Shown here: positions 11,340-23,149 of the stretch, piece by piece
How the letters are laid out: the number at the start of each line of letters is the position of its first letter
Numbering within the stretch: the stretch's first letter is position 1
Assembly (NCBI GenBank): GCA_003117195.1
Contig: BDSI01000025.1
Coordinates: 1,010,898 to 1,074,897, forward strand
Length of the DNA stretch: 64,000 bases
Direction of reading: 5' to 3'
Source: Eudorina sp. 2006-703-Eu-15
Taxonomy: Eukaryota > Chlorophyta > Chlorophyceae > Chlamydomonadales > Volvocaceae
Made by a program: the position numbers and the translations under genes
Notes under the pieces: model-generated
Seen by the model: only the letters and a program-made list of their open reading frames with translations
Told to the model about the DNA's origin: nothing
The model's database searches: none

Positions 11340-14300
11340 TGACTTAGTGCCTCTTTACTTGCTTGCAGGCACGTGAACCGCATTAGAGAATCAGCCAGTG
11401 TATGTGGTAGGTAAGTGTCGCCTGGAAGGTACGTCGGTCCGCATTAACGTGCAAGTGCTGCTGCCGCTCATTACATCACGAGCTGACTCGGTGCATCCGA
11501 ACTTGTTTGCAGGACCGCCGCTCATCGTCTGCTGTACGATAATACGGATCTGCCCGCGCGCTATAGCACGATCTGACTCCCTTGGTCGTAACTTCATATT
11601 GCTTGCAGGCGCGGTGGTAGCCCAGGTGTTGGTAAGTTGGTAGGTAAGTTTTGCTTCGCAATGACTACGTCAGCTTTCTACACACAATACACGCTGACCC
11701 CGCCCTCGCGTCGCTGCTTGCAGAATCGCTCATCGGAAGGAGTGCTCCGTCGGGTTTGCCAACACGTTCACTCACCGCCTGACGCAAACCCCTGCATCCC
11801 CAAGACTAAAGCCCATGCTGTGCACCTTAACGAGATCCCGCATCCGGTAGGTGACGATTGGGCTGGGCTCGGGATCATGTGCCGGTCGCTTGTTGGGTCG
11901 GGCCCAGGGAGGGATCGGGTAACTGGGTTGGGCCCGGGGAACGAATCATCATTCGCACGCTCCTGAACTTGCAGCACAGCCTTTGCTTCAGCTCCGCGCC
12001 GCAGCCACCTCAGCCACGCCGTTCAGCTCCGCGCCGCAGCCACCTCAGCCACGCCGTTCAGCTCCGCGAAGCAGCCACCTCAGCCACGCCGTTCAGCTCC
12101 GCTCAGCACAGGGCAGCGCAGCCTTTGCACACGCATTCACGTTGTTAGCTGTTGATTTCGTACAATGCCGTAGACCCATGAGATTTGATCCCGTCACTCT
12201 TCTAACTCCCTTCATTCCTTGTGCGCTGCGATGCCCCTCGCGAGATGGAGCCTGCTTACGTTAGTTGGTCCAGACGAGCGCCTGCGGACCTCGACGGTAC
12301 GTCATCAGCAGTACGCAGCTGCCGTTCCACGATAGGCACTGACCGCCTTACTTGCGTACTTGCGTGCAGGACCTACCGCTCATGGTGATAGGTGATAGGC
12401 CAGGTGATGAGGCTGAACGATAATACGGATCTGCTCTCGCGTTATGGAATGAGCTGACTTCCTTGGTCGTAACTTCTTATTGCTTGCAGGCGCGGTGGCT
12501 GGTGTTGCGGATCGATTGGCCAGGTGCGAATGTAAGTCCGCGCCTACAAGGTGGGTCAGCCGCTTCGTGATTGCGAATCGGCCCCTGGCTTATGGCACGA
12601 GCTGACTCCCTTGGTCGTAACTTCTAATTGCTCGCAGGCGCGGTGGTAGCCCAGGAGTTGGTAAGTTGGTAGGTAAGTTTTGCTTCGCAAGTACTACGTC
12701 AGCTTTCCACACACAATACACGCTGACCCCGCGCTCGCGTCGCTGCTTGCAGAATCGCTCATCGGAAGGAGTGCTCCGTCGGGTTTGCCAACACGTACAC
12801 GCTGACCCCGCCCTCGCGTCGCTGCTTGCAGAATCGCTCATCGGAAGGAGTGCTCCGTCGGGTTTGCCAACACGTTCACTCACCGCCTGACGCATCCCCC
12901 TGCATCCCCAAGACTAAAGCCCATGCTGTGCACCTTGACCAGATCCCGCATCCGGTAGGTGACGATTTGGCTGGGCTCGGGATCATGTGCCGGTCGCTTG
13001 TTGGGTCGGGCCCAGGGAGGGATCGGGTAACTGGGTTGGGCCCGGGGAATCATCATTCGCACGCTCCTGAACTTGCAGCACAGCCTTTGCTTCAGCTCCG
13101 CGCCGCAGCCACCTCAGCCACGCCGTTCAGCTCCGCGCCGCAGCCACCTCAGCCACGCCGTTCAGCTCCGCGAAGCAGCCACCTCAGCCACACCGTTCAG
13201 CTCCGCTCAGCACAGCGCAGCGCAGCCTTTGCACACGCATTCACGTTGTTAGCTGTTGATTTCGTACAATGCCGTAGACCCATGAGATTTGATCCCGTCA
13301 CTCTTCTAACCAACCCCCTCCATTCCTTGTGCGCTGCGATGCCCCTCGCGAGATGGAGCCTGCTTACGTTAGTTGGTCCAGACGAGCGCCTGCGGACCTC
13401 GACGGTAAGTCACTAGCAGTACGCAGCTGCCGTTCCACGATAGGCGCTGAACGCCTCACTTGCGTACTTGCGTGCAGGACCTACCGCTCATGGTGATAGG
13501 TCATAGGCCAGGTGATGAGGCTGAACGATAATACGGATCTGCTCTCGCGTTATGGAATGAGCTGACTTCCTTGGTCGTAACTTCTTATTGCTTGCAGGCG
13601 CGGTGGCTGGTGTTGCGGATCGATTGGCCAGGTGCGAATGTAAGTCCGCGCCTACAAGGTGGGTCAGCCGCTTCGTGATTGCGAATCGGCCCCTGGCTTA
13701 TGGCACGAGCTGACTCCCTTGGTCGTAACTTCTAATTGCTCGCAGGCGCGGTGGTAGCCCAGGAGTTGGTAAGTTGGTAGGTAAGTTTTGCTTCGCAAGT
13801 ACTACGTCAGCTTTCCACACACAATACACGCTGACCCCGCGCTCGCGTCGCTGCTTGCAGAATCGCTCATCGGAAGGAGTGCTCCGTCGGGTTTGCCAAC
13901 ACGTACACGCTGACCCCGCCCTCGCGTCGCTGCTTGCAGAATCGCTCATCGGAAGGAGTGCTCCGTCGGGTTTGCCAACACGTTCACTCACCGCCTGACG
14001 CATCCCCCTGCATCCCCAAGACTAAAGCCCATGCTGTGCACCTTGACCAGATCCCGCATCCGGTAGGTGACGATTTGGCTGGGCTCGGGATCATGTGCCG
14101 GTCGCTTGTTGGGTCGGGCCCAGGGAGGGATCGGGTAACTGGGTTGGGCCCGGGGAATCATCATTCGCACGCTCCTGAACTTGCAGCACAGCCTTTGCTT
14201 CAGCTCCGCGCCGCAGCCACCTCAGCCACGCCGTTCAGCTCCGCGCCGCAGCCACCTCAGCCACGCCGTTCAGCTCCGCGAAGCAGCCACCTCAGCCACA

Positions 14301-15931
14301 CCGTTCAGCTCCGCTCAGCACAGCGCAGCGCAGCCTTTGCACACGCATTCACGTTGTTAGCTGTTGATTTCGTACAATGCCGTAGACCCATGAGATTTGA
14401 TCCCGTCACTCTTCTAACCAACCCCCTCCATTCCTTGTGCGCTGCGATGCCCCTCGCGAGATGGAGCCTGCTTACGTTAGTTGGTCCAGACGAGCGCCTG
14501 CGGACCTCGACGGTAAGTCACTAGCAGTACGCAGCTGCCGTTCCACGATAGGCGCTGAACGCCTCACTTGCGTACTTGCGTGCAGGACCTACCGCTCATG
14601 GTGATAGGTCATAGGCCAGGTGATGAGGCTGAACGATAATACGGATCTGCCCGCGCGTTAAGGCACGAGCTGACTCCCTTGGTCGTATGTAACTTCTTAT
14701 TGCTTGCAGGCGCGGTGGCTGCTGGTGTTGCGGATTGATTGGCCAGGTGCGAATGTAAGTCCGCGCCTACAAGTTGAGTCAGCCGCTTCGTGATTGCGAA
14801 TCGGCCCCTTGCTGATGGCACGAGCTGGCTCCCTCGGTCGTATGTAACTTCTTATTGCTTGCAGGCGCGGTGGTAGCCCAGGTGTTGGTAAGTTGGTAGG
14901 TAAGTTTTGCTTCGCAAGTACTACGTCAGCTTTCCACACACAATACACGCTGACCCCGCGCTCGCGTCGCTGCTTGCAGAATCGCTCATCGGAAGGAGTG
15001 CTCCGTCGGGTTTGCCAACACGTACACGCTGACCCCGCCCTCGCGTCGCTGCTTGCAGAATCGCTCATCGAAAGGAGTGCTCCGTCGGGTTTGCCAACAC
15101 GTTCACTCACCGCCTGACGCATCCCCCTGCATCCCCAAGACTAAAGCCCATGCTGTGCACCTTGACCAGATCCCGTATCCGGTAGGTGACGATTTGGCTG
15201 GGCTCGGGATCATGTGCCGGTCGCTTGTTGGGTCGGGCCCAGGGAGGGATCGGGTAACTGGGTTGGGCCCGGGGAATCATCATTCGCACGCTCCTGAACT
15301 TGCAGCACAGCCTTTGCTTCAGCTCCGCGCCGCAGCCACCTCAGCCACGCCGTTCAGCTCCGCGCCGCAGCCACCTCAGCCACGCCGTTCAGCTCCGCGA
15401 AGCAGCCACCTCAGCCACACCGTTCAGCTCCGCTCAGCACAGCGCAGCGCAGCCTTTGCACACGCATTCACGTTGTTAGCTGTTGATTTCGTACAATGCC
15501 GTAGACCCATGAGATTTGATCCCGTCACTCTTCTAACCAACCCCCTCCATTCCTTGTGCGCTGCGATGCCCCTCGCGAGATGGAGCCTGCTTACGTTAGT
15601 TGGTCCAGACGAGCGCCTGCGGACCTCGACGGTAAGTCACTAGCAGTGCGCAGCTGCCGTTCCACGATAGGCGCTGAACGCCTCACTTGCGTACTTGCGT
15701 GCAGGACCTACCGCTCATGGTGATAGGTCATAGGCCAGGTGATGAGGCTGAACGATAATACGGATCTGCCCGCGCGTTAAGGCACGAGCTGACTCCCTTG
15801 GTCGTATGTAACTTCTTATTGCTTGCAGGCGCGGTGGCTGCTGGTGTTGCGGATTGATTGGCCAGGTGCGAAGGTAAGTCCGCGCCTACAAGTTGAGTCA
15901 GCCGCTTCGTGATTGCGAATCGGCCCCTTGC
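11340..15931. repeat. Tandem satellite array B (same unit, diverged subfamily)
   Basis: Units share the landmark of array A at 12181, 13285, 14393 and 15512, with periods of 1104, 1108 and 1119 bp. The first unit (11340 to about 12180) is the most diverged and marks the array edge. The last unit is cut at the same internal point as array A. Units are longer because of a 79-bp internal duplication and some small insertions. The donor-like and acceptor-like motifs of array A are kept, including a GGTAGGTGAC site that is missing from the first six units of array A. Confidence 0.93.
12721..12874 (+). repeat. 79-bp tandem duplication inside array B units
   Basis: The segment from CGCTGACCCCGC through the acceptor-like GCTGCTTGCAG to CCAACACGTACA occurs twice in a row, starting at 12721 and 12800. 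The same doubling is present in the next two units (about 13829 and 14948) but not in array A, so it arose before amplification of array B. Confidence 0.9.
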
Positions 15932-16823
15932 TTGTTGACTTGTTGACGCGCCACGGTTGTCTCAAAGTCCGCGAGGTGGTCCGGCAAACGTTGTCCGCAC
16001 GTTCTTGTCACTGCTTCACCGTCTGGCCGTCGGGCCACCGCAACTTCTGGAGCGGCCGCAGCCTCACACCGCACCCAGTCGCCGGCCTCGGCCTGGCGTT
16101 GCAACTGTGGTGGCGGGCAGTGGCAGTGGCGCAGCAGTCCCTGTCGGCCTACCTGGCCGCTTCACAGACCGGCGCCGGCACAGGCGTGGCACCTAGCCGC
16201 CGCCGATCCGCGACCACACTGCCTCTCCTGTGCGGCTCCGCTGCGGTCGGTGTCCTTCACATTCAAGCAGGCACCGGTGGGCCTTTCGCGGATTCGTTAA
16301 CGGTCCGCGGCCCTGGTGTCCGGCGGGACGGCGGCGGGCGGTGGGGTGGACGGGTGTGCTTCGGGCGGCGAACCCGACTGGACACGTGGACGGACCAGCT
16401 CACCTACCAACCAATGCTGAACCGGTGGTTTTCACCACCACGAACAGCGTGGACTAGACGGGGACCCGCGCTATCATCGCCGTGCACTGTTACACTGGCC
16501 GTACGCGCCCCTGGGGCCTTGGCCGCCAGCGGCTGACCCCCTCACGGACGGACGCGCTCAGGTGCTTCACGGATGAGCATGGTAGTGGGGATGCCACCTC
16601 ACCGGACGGGTTGCTCAGGTTTTCTGGCTTTGGGTCTTATTAGCTCGTCAAAAGCGCCCCTGCGGTCGCGCGTCGTGCACCAGTTATAGTTGGTTAACAG
16701 TTGGGTCCTCCTCCATGGCACTGCCTCATGCCAGTGTGCAGGCTGCCCCACATGACGCACTTTTGCAGGGACAGGGAATCTCTGTCGCGCGCTGTACGAC
16801 GAGCCAGTAGTCATCATAGCCCG
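15932..16823. repeat. Duplicated array flank, copy 2
   Basis: This is near-identical to 7679-8632 apart from scattered substitutions, a deletion of about 70 bp after CCGTGCACTGTT (16480-16492), and a small insertion near 16730. Homology to copy 1 ends near 16823. Confidence 0.9.
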
Positions 16824-18750
16824 GTTTGTACACGCTGGTGGATACGGCCCCCGTTCACTTGCTGGGGCTATGTGTTGGGGCGTTGGCACCGATCCAGTTT
16901 ATTGCGGGGTGTGGTGACCCTCCGCCGCCGCCGCCCCCCGATATGTCAGTCACGGTGCCAGTACCACACGCAATCCCCCCTGCCAGCGGTCTTCCTTCCC
17001 CCCCGTCCCCCGCAGCCGCAACGACCTCAACCACAATACGATGCACGCTCCCAATGGGTTCAGCTGCAAGGGAGATCCGCTCCTCCCCCTTCCCCTTCCC
17101 CTCCTTTGTCAAAAAAGACAGCGAAATCGCGAAATAATCACCGATTCTCCCACGCCCCCGCTGCCGCCTCCTCCCCCTCCGCTGTCTCCTCCCTGATCCG
17201 TCACCGCCAGGCAACAAGGCCCCCAGTCGGGTTACGGATCGCCAGCCAGGGCCAACCGGCAGTGCCTGACTGCCTGCCTGCCTGCGGCGCGGCTCCCTGC
17301 TGATGCTGCTGCGTCTTACACCCCCCCCCCCCACACACACACACAGATCGGCACCGCCACTGCCACCGCCACCAACCGGATCCGCCCACGGGCGGACACC
17401 ACCGCCCGCACGACAAAGCCCGGTACGACCGCGGTACGACACGAAGGCGAGGCCGTCCGGGGGTGCACACCATCAACAGCCCCGGCGAGAGGATCGAGTC
17501 GGGGGGGCTGCTCTCTTTCGCCGTACCAAACACCCGACGGCGGGGTAACAAACACCGACGGGGTGGTGGTGGTGGTGGAGCGGCGCTGCCGCATAACTTG
17601 CTTACTGATATTTATACATATGCATGAATAAAAGGCGGCGGCAGTTCAGCGTCCCAGCGCATACACGTTTCCCCACACCCCGTCGCATGTGCCGCTCTCC
17701 AGACGGTCGGTCCTGCCGCGCCGCCGCCGCCGCAGCTTTGTTTATTCCTTATTTCTCCCCCCGAGTGTCGTACATGTGTACGGTCCTACCATGAGCGTAC
17801 GGCAGGGCGGCGGCATCATCGACCGCCAGGCAGGCAGCCAGGCAGGAGCGGCGTTGCTGATCTGCGTGATGACCAATCGCACGCCGAGACCAACGCCCGG
17901 GCGGGTGAGGTGAATGACGATCCCGGGGGCCGCGATGTGAATGACGATAGCCACATCCCATGGGTCGGTCGCCACGACGCAGGCGCGCGCCCCCCATCAG
18001 ATCGGATCCAGTACCTAACCGTCCAGTACCCTCCGTACACAATCGTCCAGTACACTACCGTATATCACCAGCTACCAGGCCGCCCTCCCCTCTCCCCTCT
18101 CACCCTGCACGCCGCCAGGCTTCCCCGCCACCGCACCTCCCGGGACGTCTGAGACTGGGCCCCGCCCGGCTGCGGTGCGGAGCTGTGATGACGCACCCGC
18201 CGCCGCCGCCGCCGCCGCCCACAGCAGCAGCGCGACCCCCGCCGCGCCCCGCCCCGCCGTGCAATGCAGTGCAATACGGCACAGTACAGCACAATACAAC
18301 AATACAGCAGTACGGCACCCAATAATGTATGCGATAAGAGTGGCGTTATCACAACCCCCGCATTTCGACCGATCGCTCTGCCATCCAGCTGGATCCTCTG
18401 GCCACCCCTTCAACCCACAACGGGAGCCCGCGTCCGCTCGTACACTCGTACGGCGGGAGCCCACTTCCCCCCTTCCTCCCCCCAAACACACCCACGCCGC
18501 GGCAGCACACACACACACACACCCGCACGCACACATGTGCATCGGCTCACGGAATACGACCATCCGAACACGAGCAGTAGCAGTCGGTCTTCAATTAGTT
18601 ATCGACACGAGTCACACGTGGGCATACACACACACACGGTGGGCAGGGGTGGTTAGGCAACTGATGGGCACTGCTACGCCCGTCGCATATCACGCGCGCC
18701 TGCCTTGCCTGGCTCTCACCACACATACACACACACGGCTCAGTTTTGTT
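16824..18750. other. Intergenic, simple-repeat-rich
   Basis: No gene is supported. The stretch holds a C-tract followed by a CA run (17319-17347), GCC trinucleotide runs (18198-18222), ACAGTACAGCAC-like repeats near 18280-18312 and CA tracts near 18508-18525. Overlapping open frames on both strands are products of base composition. Confidence 0.6.
17104..17150 (+). repeat. Dispersed element family A, copy 1
   Basis: The core reads TTGTCAAAAAAGACAGCGAA followed by ATCGCGAAATAATCACCG. It matches copies at 21561-21598, 54752-54795, 57463-57490, 58181-58220 and 58763-58800. Confidence 0.7.
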
Positions 18751-18812
18751 TTTACACACACAAACGCACACACACACACACAGACACAGACACATGCGCG
18801 CGCGCGCGCACG
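18720..18812. repeat. CA/CG dinucleotide tract
   Basis: CACACA runs are interrupted by CAGACACAGACACATG and a short CG-alternating segment. It lies in the presumed 3' untranslated or downstream region of the AP2 gene. Confidence 0.85.
18752..18756 (-). terminator. Possible TGTAA poly(A) signal of the AP2 gene
   Basis: TTACA on the plus strand reads TGTAA on the minus strand, about 290 bases after the stop of the AP2 gene. TGTAA is the usual chlorophycean polyadenylation motif. A 5-mer is weak evidence, and this one sits in a CA tract. Confidence 0.35.
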
Positions 18813-19046
18813 CAAACCCCGGTGGCACCCGGTGTGTCCCTTTAACGCCGTGGCGCAATACCCGGTGTGGTCGACGTGGTTGTGTCCTGAAAGATGTCGT
18901 ACATGACTACCATGGGTGTGGGGTGCCCGGTCAACGAGGGCCCAGTCAACAACGATTCCCCCGGGTGCAACCCTTCCTCTCCCCACGCTCGACCCCCTCT
19001 CCCAGCCCCGCGCCCCTCTCCCACCCACCCCCCCAAACCCCCCCTC

Positions 19047-22000
19047 TCACATCCCGCCCGAGGACGCCTGCACCTGCTGCAGCTGCTTCACGATCACCGG
19101 CAGCTGGAGGTTGTGCGCCAGGCGGAACTCGCTGCCCGGCGGCTTCAGTACCAACTCCAACTCCATCTCGCCCGCCCCGCCGCCGCCGCCGCCCCCCTCC
19201 AGCCGCATGCGTTTCAGGTCACCGCCGCCGCCCTGCTGCCGCCCTCCGGCCCCATGCGCCCCATGCGGATGCCCATCGTGGTAGCCGCCTCCCTGGCCCG
19301 CACCGGGCCCGTACCCCCCCTGGAGGTGGTGGTGCTGCTGCAGCGGCCGTTTGGTGCCGGCGCCGCCGCCGCCGCCGCCGCCACCGTCCAGCAGCCCGCC
19401 CGCGCCCGCGCCGCCGCCCGGCCCGCAGTCCCCGCCGTCCATCTCAGCAGCACCGGTTTCGGAGCTGCCGTGCTGGTTGGCGGGGGTGCCGGTGTTGCCG
19501 CCCCGGCTGTGGTGCCGGATGGCCGCCATGTAGGCGAAGAGGTTGTCCAGGTCGGGCTGCTGCTGCTGCGACTTGCCGGTGGTGGTGGTCTGCTGCACCG
19601 GCCCCGGCCCTGCCGCCGCCCCGGCCCCGGAGGCCGCCCCGCCGCCGCCGGCCCCGTCGACGTGCTGGTCATGCGCGTAGCCCCCGCCCCCGCCGCCCGC
19701 CGATGCCCCCGGCTGCTGCTGCTGTTGTTGTTGTTGGTGGTGTTGTTGTTGGTGGTGGTGGTGCTGTGAAAGCCCGCAGTCGGGACCATTGTACGGCATC
19801 CTGGCGCCGCCGCCGCTGCTTCGGGCGCCGTACGGCCCGCAAGACGAGTGCGCGTGCGGATGGTGGTGGCTCCCCAGCTGCCCCGGGAGGCCCGAATGCC
19901 CCCCCGCGTGGTGGCCGTCAGCCAGGGGGTCCCCGAGCAGCCCCGCACCGCCGCCGCCGCCGCTGCCGCGCGCGCCGCCGCCGCGGGAGCCGTACGGCTG
20001 TGGCGCCGGAGGCGGCGGCGGCTCGTCGAACTGCCCGCCGTCCTCCCCCGCGCCGCCCGCGCCCGCGCCACACCCCACGATCGCCGTCAGCGCGTTGAAC
20101 AGCTCCGCGCGGGGGACTTCCTGGTAGAACACGACGTACAGCTGCATGCAGCGGATCGCGGCCTGTACGGCATCGCGCTCCGTGTCGTACAGGCCCATCC
20201 GGATGATGTTCTTGCTCGTCCAAACCGCCGACCCGAACAGCGCCGGCGCCGCGGCGTCGCGGTAGATCACGCCCCACATGTCCTCCGTCTGGTTCTGGAA
20301 GCGGTGGGGCACGTACGACGTGATGCTCGCGTTGGCCGGCATCTCCCGGCAGATCGCGCGCTGCACGTCGGGGCCGGGAACCCGGCCGGGCGGCGGCGGG
20401 CCCCCGGACGACGTCGCGACGCCGTACCCGTACCCGTACGGCTGCGCGCCCGGCCCGCCCGGGGGAGGCAGATCGTAGCCCGCCGCGGCCGCCGCGGACA
20501 AGCTCGGCGCCGCGGCGGCGGCGGCGCCGCCGTACATGCCGTGGTGGTGGTGCAGCGGCGATGGCGGCTGCGGGATGCCTGGCGGCGCGCCGCCGCGGCT
20601 CCGGGCCGACGGCGGCTGTGGCGGCCGGCCGCCGCCGCCTGCCGCCGCCCCTGGAGCGCCCGCGGACAGGGACAGGGGGGGAGCCACCGCCGCGCCGTCC
20701 GACACGCGGGGGTGGGCCATGCCGCCGCCGCCGCCGCTCTGCACCAGCGCGCCCCCTCCCCCCGACACCGACACCGGCCCCTCCGCGTACTGCCCCCCAG
20801 CGGCGCCGAACCGCGACGGGTGCCCGGAAAGCTGCGCCGAGGTGCCGCCCACCACCGCCGCCAGGTTCAGCCCCAGACCCATGCCGCCGCCCAGCCCCGC
20901 AGCCGGCTGCAGCCCGCCGCCGCCGCCGCCGCCGCCGCTACGCGTTCCCGGCCCCGGGCCCCCGCCCCCGGGCCAATCGGGGCCTTTGCTGCCGTCGCTG
21001 CTGCAGTGCTGCTGCTGCTGCTTAATGTGGACGCCGCCGACGGTGGTACCGACGCCGCCGCCGGCGGCGGCGACGGCGGCGGCAGCTGCGTGGATCAAGG
21101 GGGAGAGCTGCCGCCCGCCGGCGGCGCCGCCGGCGTTGCACTCGTCGGCGCCGCGGAGCTGCGGCGAGGGCAACAGGAGCTGCGGCGGCAGCGGCCCCCC
21201 GTCGATCCCCTGCTGCTGATGCTGCAGTAACCCGCCGTCGTCGGAGCCCGGGCCCGAGTCGGACTTGTGGGCCGCGGCCGCGGCCGCGGCGGCGGCGGCG
21301 GCGCCGCCGCCGCCGCCGTGGTGTCCGCCGCCTCCGCCGCCTCCGCCGCCGCCCTGGATGGCCTCAATCTTGTACATGACGTTTTTCATTTTGGGGTCCT
21401 CCAGAAGGTTGCCGTGCTCGTCGACATACTCCGAGTAGGAGAAGTTCAGCTTGGCTGCGGGTGGGGCAGGGCAGGGCAGGGGAGGGGAGGGCAGGAGAGG
21501 GAGGGAGAGAGCGATGTCGACCCCCGCGATGACAACTCCTGCTTCATTCATTCGTTCGTTCGGTGACGTTTCGCGGTTCTCGCTGTCTTATTGATTGAGG
21601 CAGGCGGAGGGATGCAAGGAAGTCGCACGCAACGGCGAGCTGCGCTGACTGACGGAAGGAGGGCTGCAGAGGGGTGCAGATGCTTGACAGGCAATTTCGA
21701 CAGACAATATCGAACTGGGAGGGAGGGAGGCCACTGGCGGTGCCGGAGCAGGGGGAAGAGGCGAGAGAGGGGATGCAGGTGGCTCGGCGTGTGTGTATAG
21801 TACTCTCCTGCCAGCACGATGGATCTGCGCACCAAGCCAACCGCCGCACTCTCCAACCAACAACCAACAACCTACAACCGACAACCAACAACGACGGCTA
21901 GCCGCTAGGTCCACAGCAACTCCACAGTCCACACACACCACCCCATCCCATGGCACAACCGGCGTCATCAAAGTAAACTGATGCTCTCTTCACTTGCACG

Positions 22001-23149
22001 CCCCGCCCCCGCCCCCCTGGCCCCCCGTCCCCCCCCGCCCCACCCACCCCTGGTGCCGCGCAGCTTCACCGCCGCCTTGTCAAACGCCCGGGCCGCATCG
22101 TACTCGGACAGGAAGGAGCCCTGCGGGGGGCGGGCGGTGAAGAGGGGGCCGGGTGGGGGCTGGGTGGGGGCTGGGTGGGTGGCGCGGGGCAAGGAGGAGC
22201 CCTGAGGGCGGTGGGAAGGACCCGAGGCCGTGAGGGGGCTGAGGTGAGGCCAGGGGCAGGGGTTCCGGAGCGCATTTCAGTCGGGGGTCAAACACAGCAG
22301 TCGCTTGACACAGGCGCGGACCCGACCCGACCCGGTGGAGGTGGAGGTGGAGGAAGGGTTGGAGGGTTGGAGGGGGGGAGGGGGGAAGGGGTGGAGGCGG
22401 AGGGGTGGAGGGCGGACCGCCGCCGTTTCGCGGTGCAGCCCAAGTCCTTCCCCTCCCTCGGCCGCTGGGGGGAGGGCCATCGAGCCCGGCGCAACCGCGA
22501 CATCCCGTTTGCAACTCCGCCGTTGTGGATCTAGGGACGAGCGCGAAAGACCCGGCTTGCAGAACCATCAATCCGAGTGCTTGCACGCCCCCCTAATGAC
22601 CCCGCCTCCCCCCGCCCGGGGGGTCGATCGGCCCGGTGGAGCCCTGCTGCCGTGCTCACCAGGTACACGTACTTGCCGCCCGAATTGATGGCGGCCTGCC
22701 AGCGCCGGTTCTGGGGGAGAGGGGGGGGTGACGGTAGACATTTGGGGGACGGGAGGGGGGATGACGGTCGGGGGGGACGGGAGGGGGCAATGGCGTTCCA
22801 GAAGCTGGTGAGATGGAAATGGGTCCAGGGAGGGGGTATGGGGCCCTTGGGCGCGTTCGAATGTGAGCGGGCCGCGGGGGCGCTGGGCTGGGCTGGGCTG
22901 CGCTGGGAACCAGCTGAGTGGCGCGGCGTGACGCAGCCGGTGACGCAGCACGATGGCGACCTCGGGCCGACCGGGCGAGCAGTCGCGGGATGCGTGAGGT
23001 GCGATGGTGAAAGGTCTCACCTTGCGATTCCAGCAGACGCCGCGGTATCGGCTGCTCAACGGCTTTTCGCTTCCGGCGGCCCTTCCCTCCTCGGCATCCG
23101 CTCCGACTTCGTAGTCCTCGTCCACGGCTGCTGCCTTCGTGCCCCGCAT
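19047..23149 (-). CDS. AP2-domain transcription factor
   Basis: This is a putative nuclear DNA-binding transcription factor. I assemble four exons: 23021-23149, 22660-22710, 22048-22120 and 19047-21454, giving 886 aa. All junctions keep phase; donors are GTGAGA, GTGAGC and GTGGGT, and acceptors are CCAG or GCAG. Residues about 31-95 form one complete AP2 domain split over all four exons: SSRYRGVCWNRK, NRRWQAAI, KYVYLGSFLSEYDAARAFDK and LRGTRAKLNF, with the typical YRG and RAYD-like elements. The rest is low complexity (Gly, Ala, His, Gln tracts), except for a well-ordered block at about residues 450-540 containing WGVIYR and GLYDTERDAVQAAIRCMQ. That block resembles a degenerate second AP2 fold. 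The start is the first ATG upstream in frame with the AP2 exon; an earlier exon cannot be excluded. Chlorophyte AP2 proteins with long disordered tails are common, and no specific orthologue is recognised. Confidence 0.9.
21561..21598 (-). repeat. Dispersed element family A, copy 2
   Basis: On the minus strand it reads CAATCAATAAGACAGCGAGA followed by ACCGCGAAACGTCACCGAA. It lies in intron 3 of the AP2 gene (21455-22047). Confidence 0.7.

Noticed and set aside
18746..21230. Plus-strand frames of 450 and 460 codons opposite the AP2 gene
   Set aside because: They are antisense to a long GC-rich coding exon. Arg/Pro-rich composition and lack of any domain show they are shadows.
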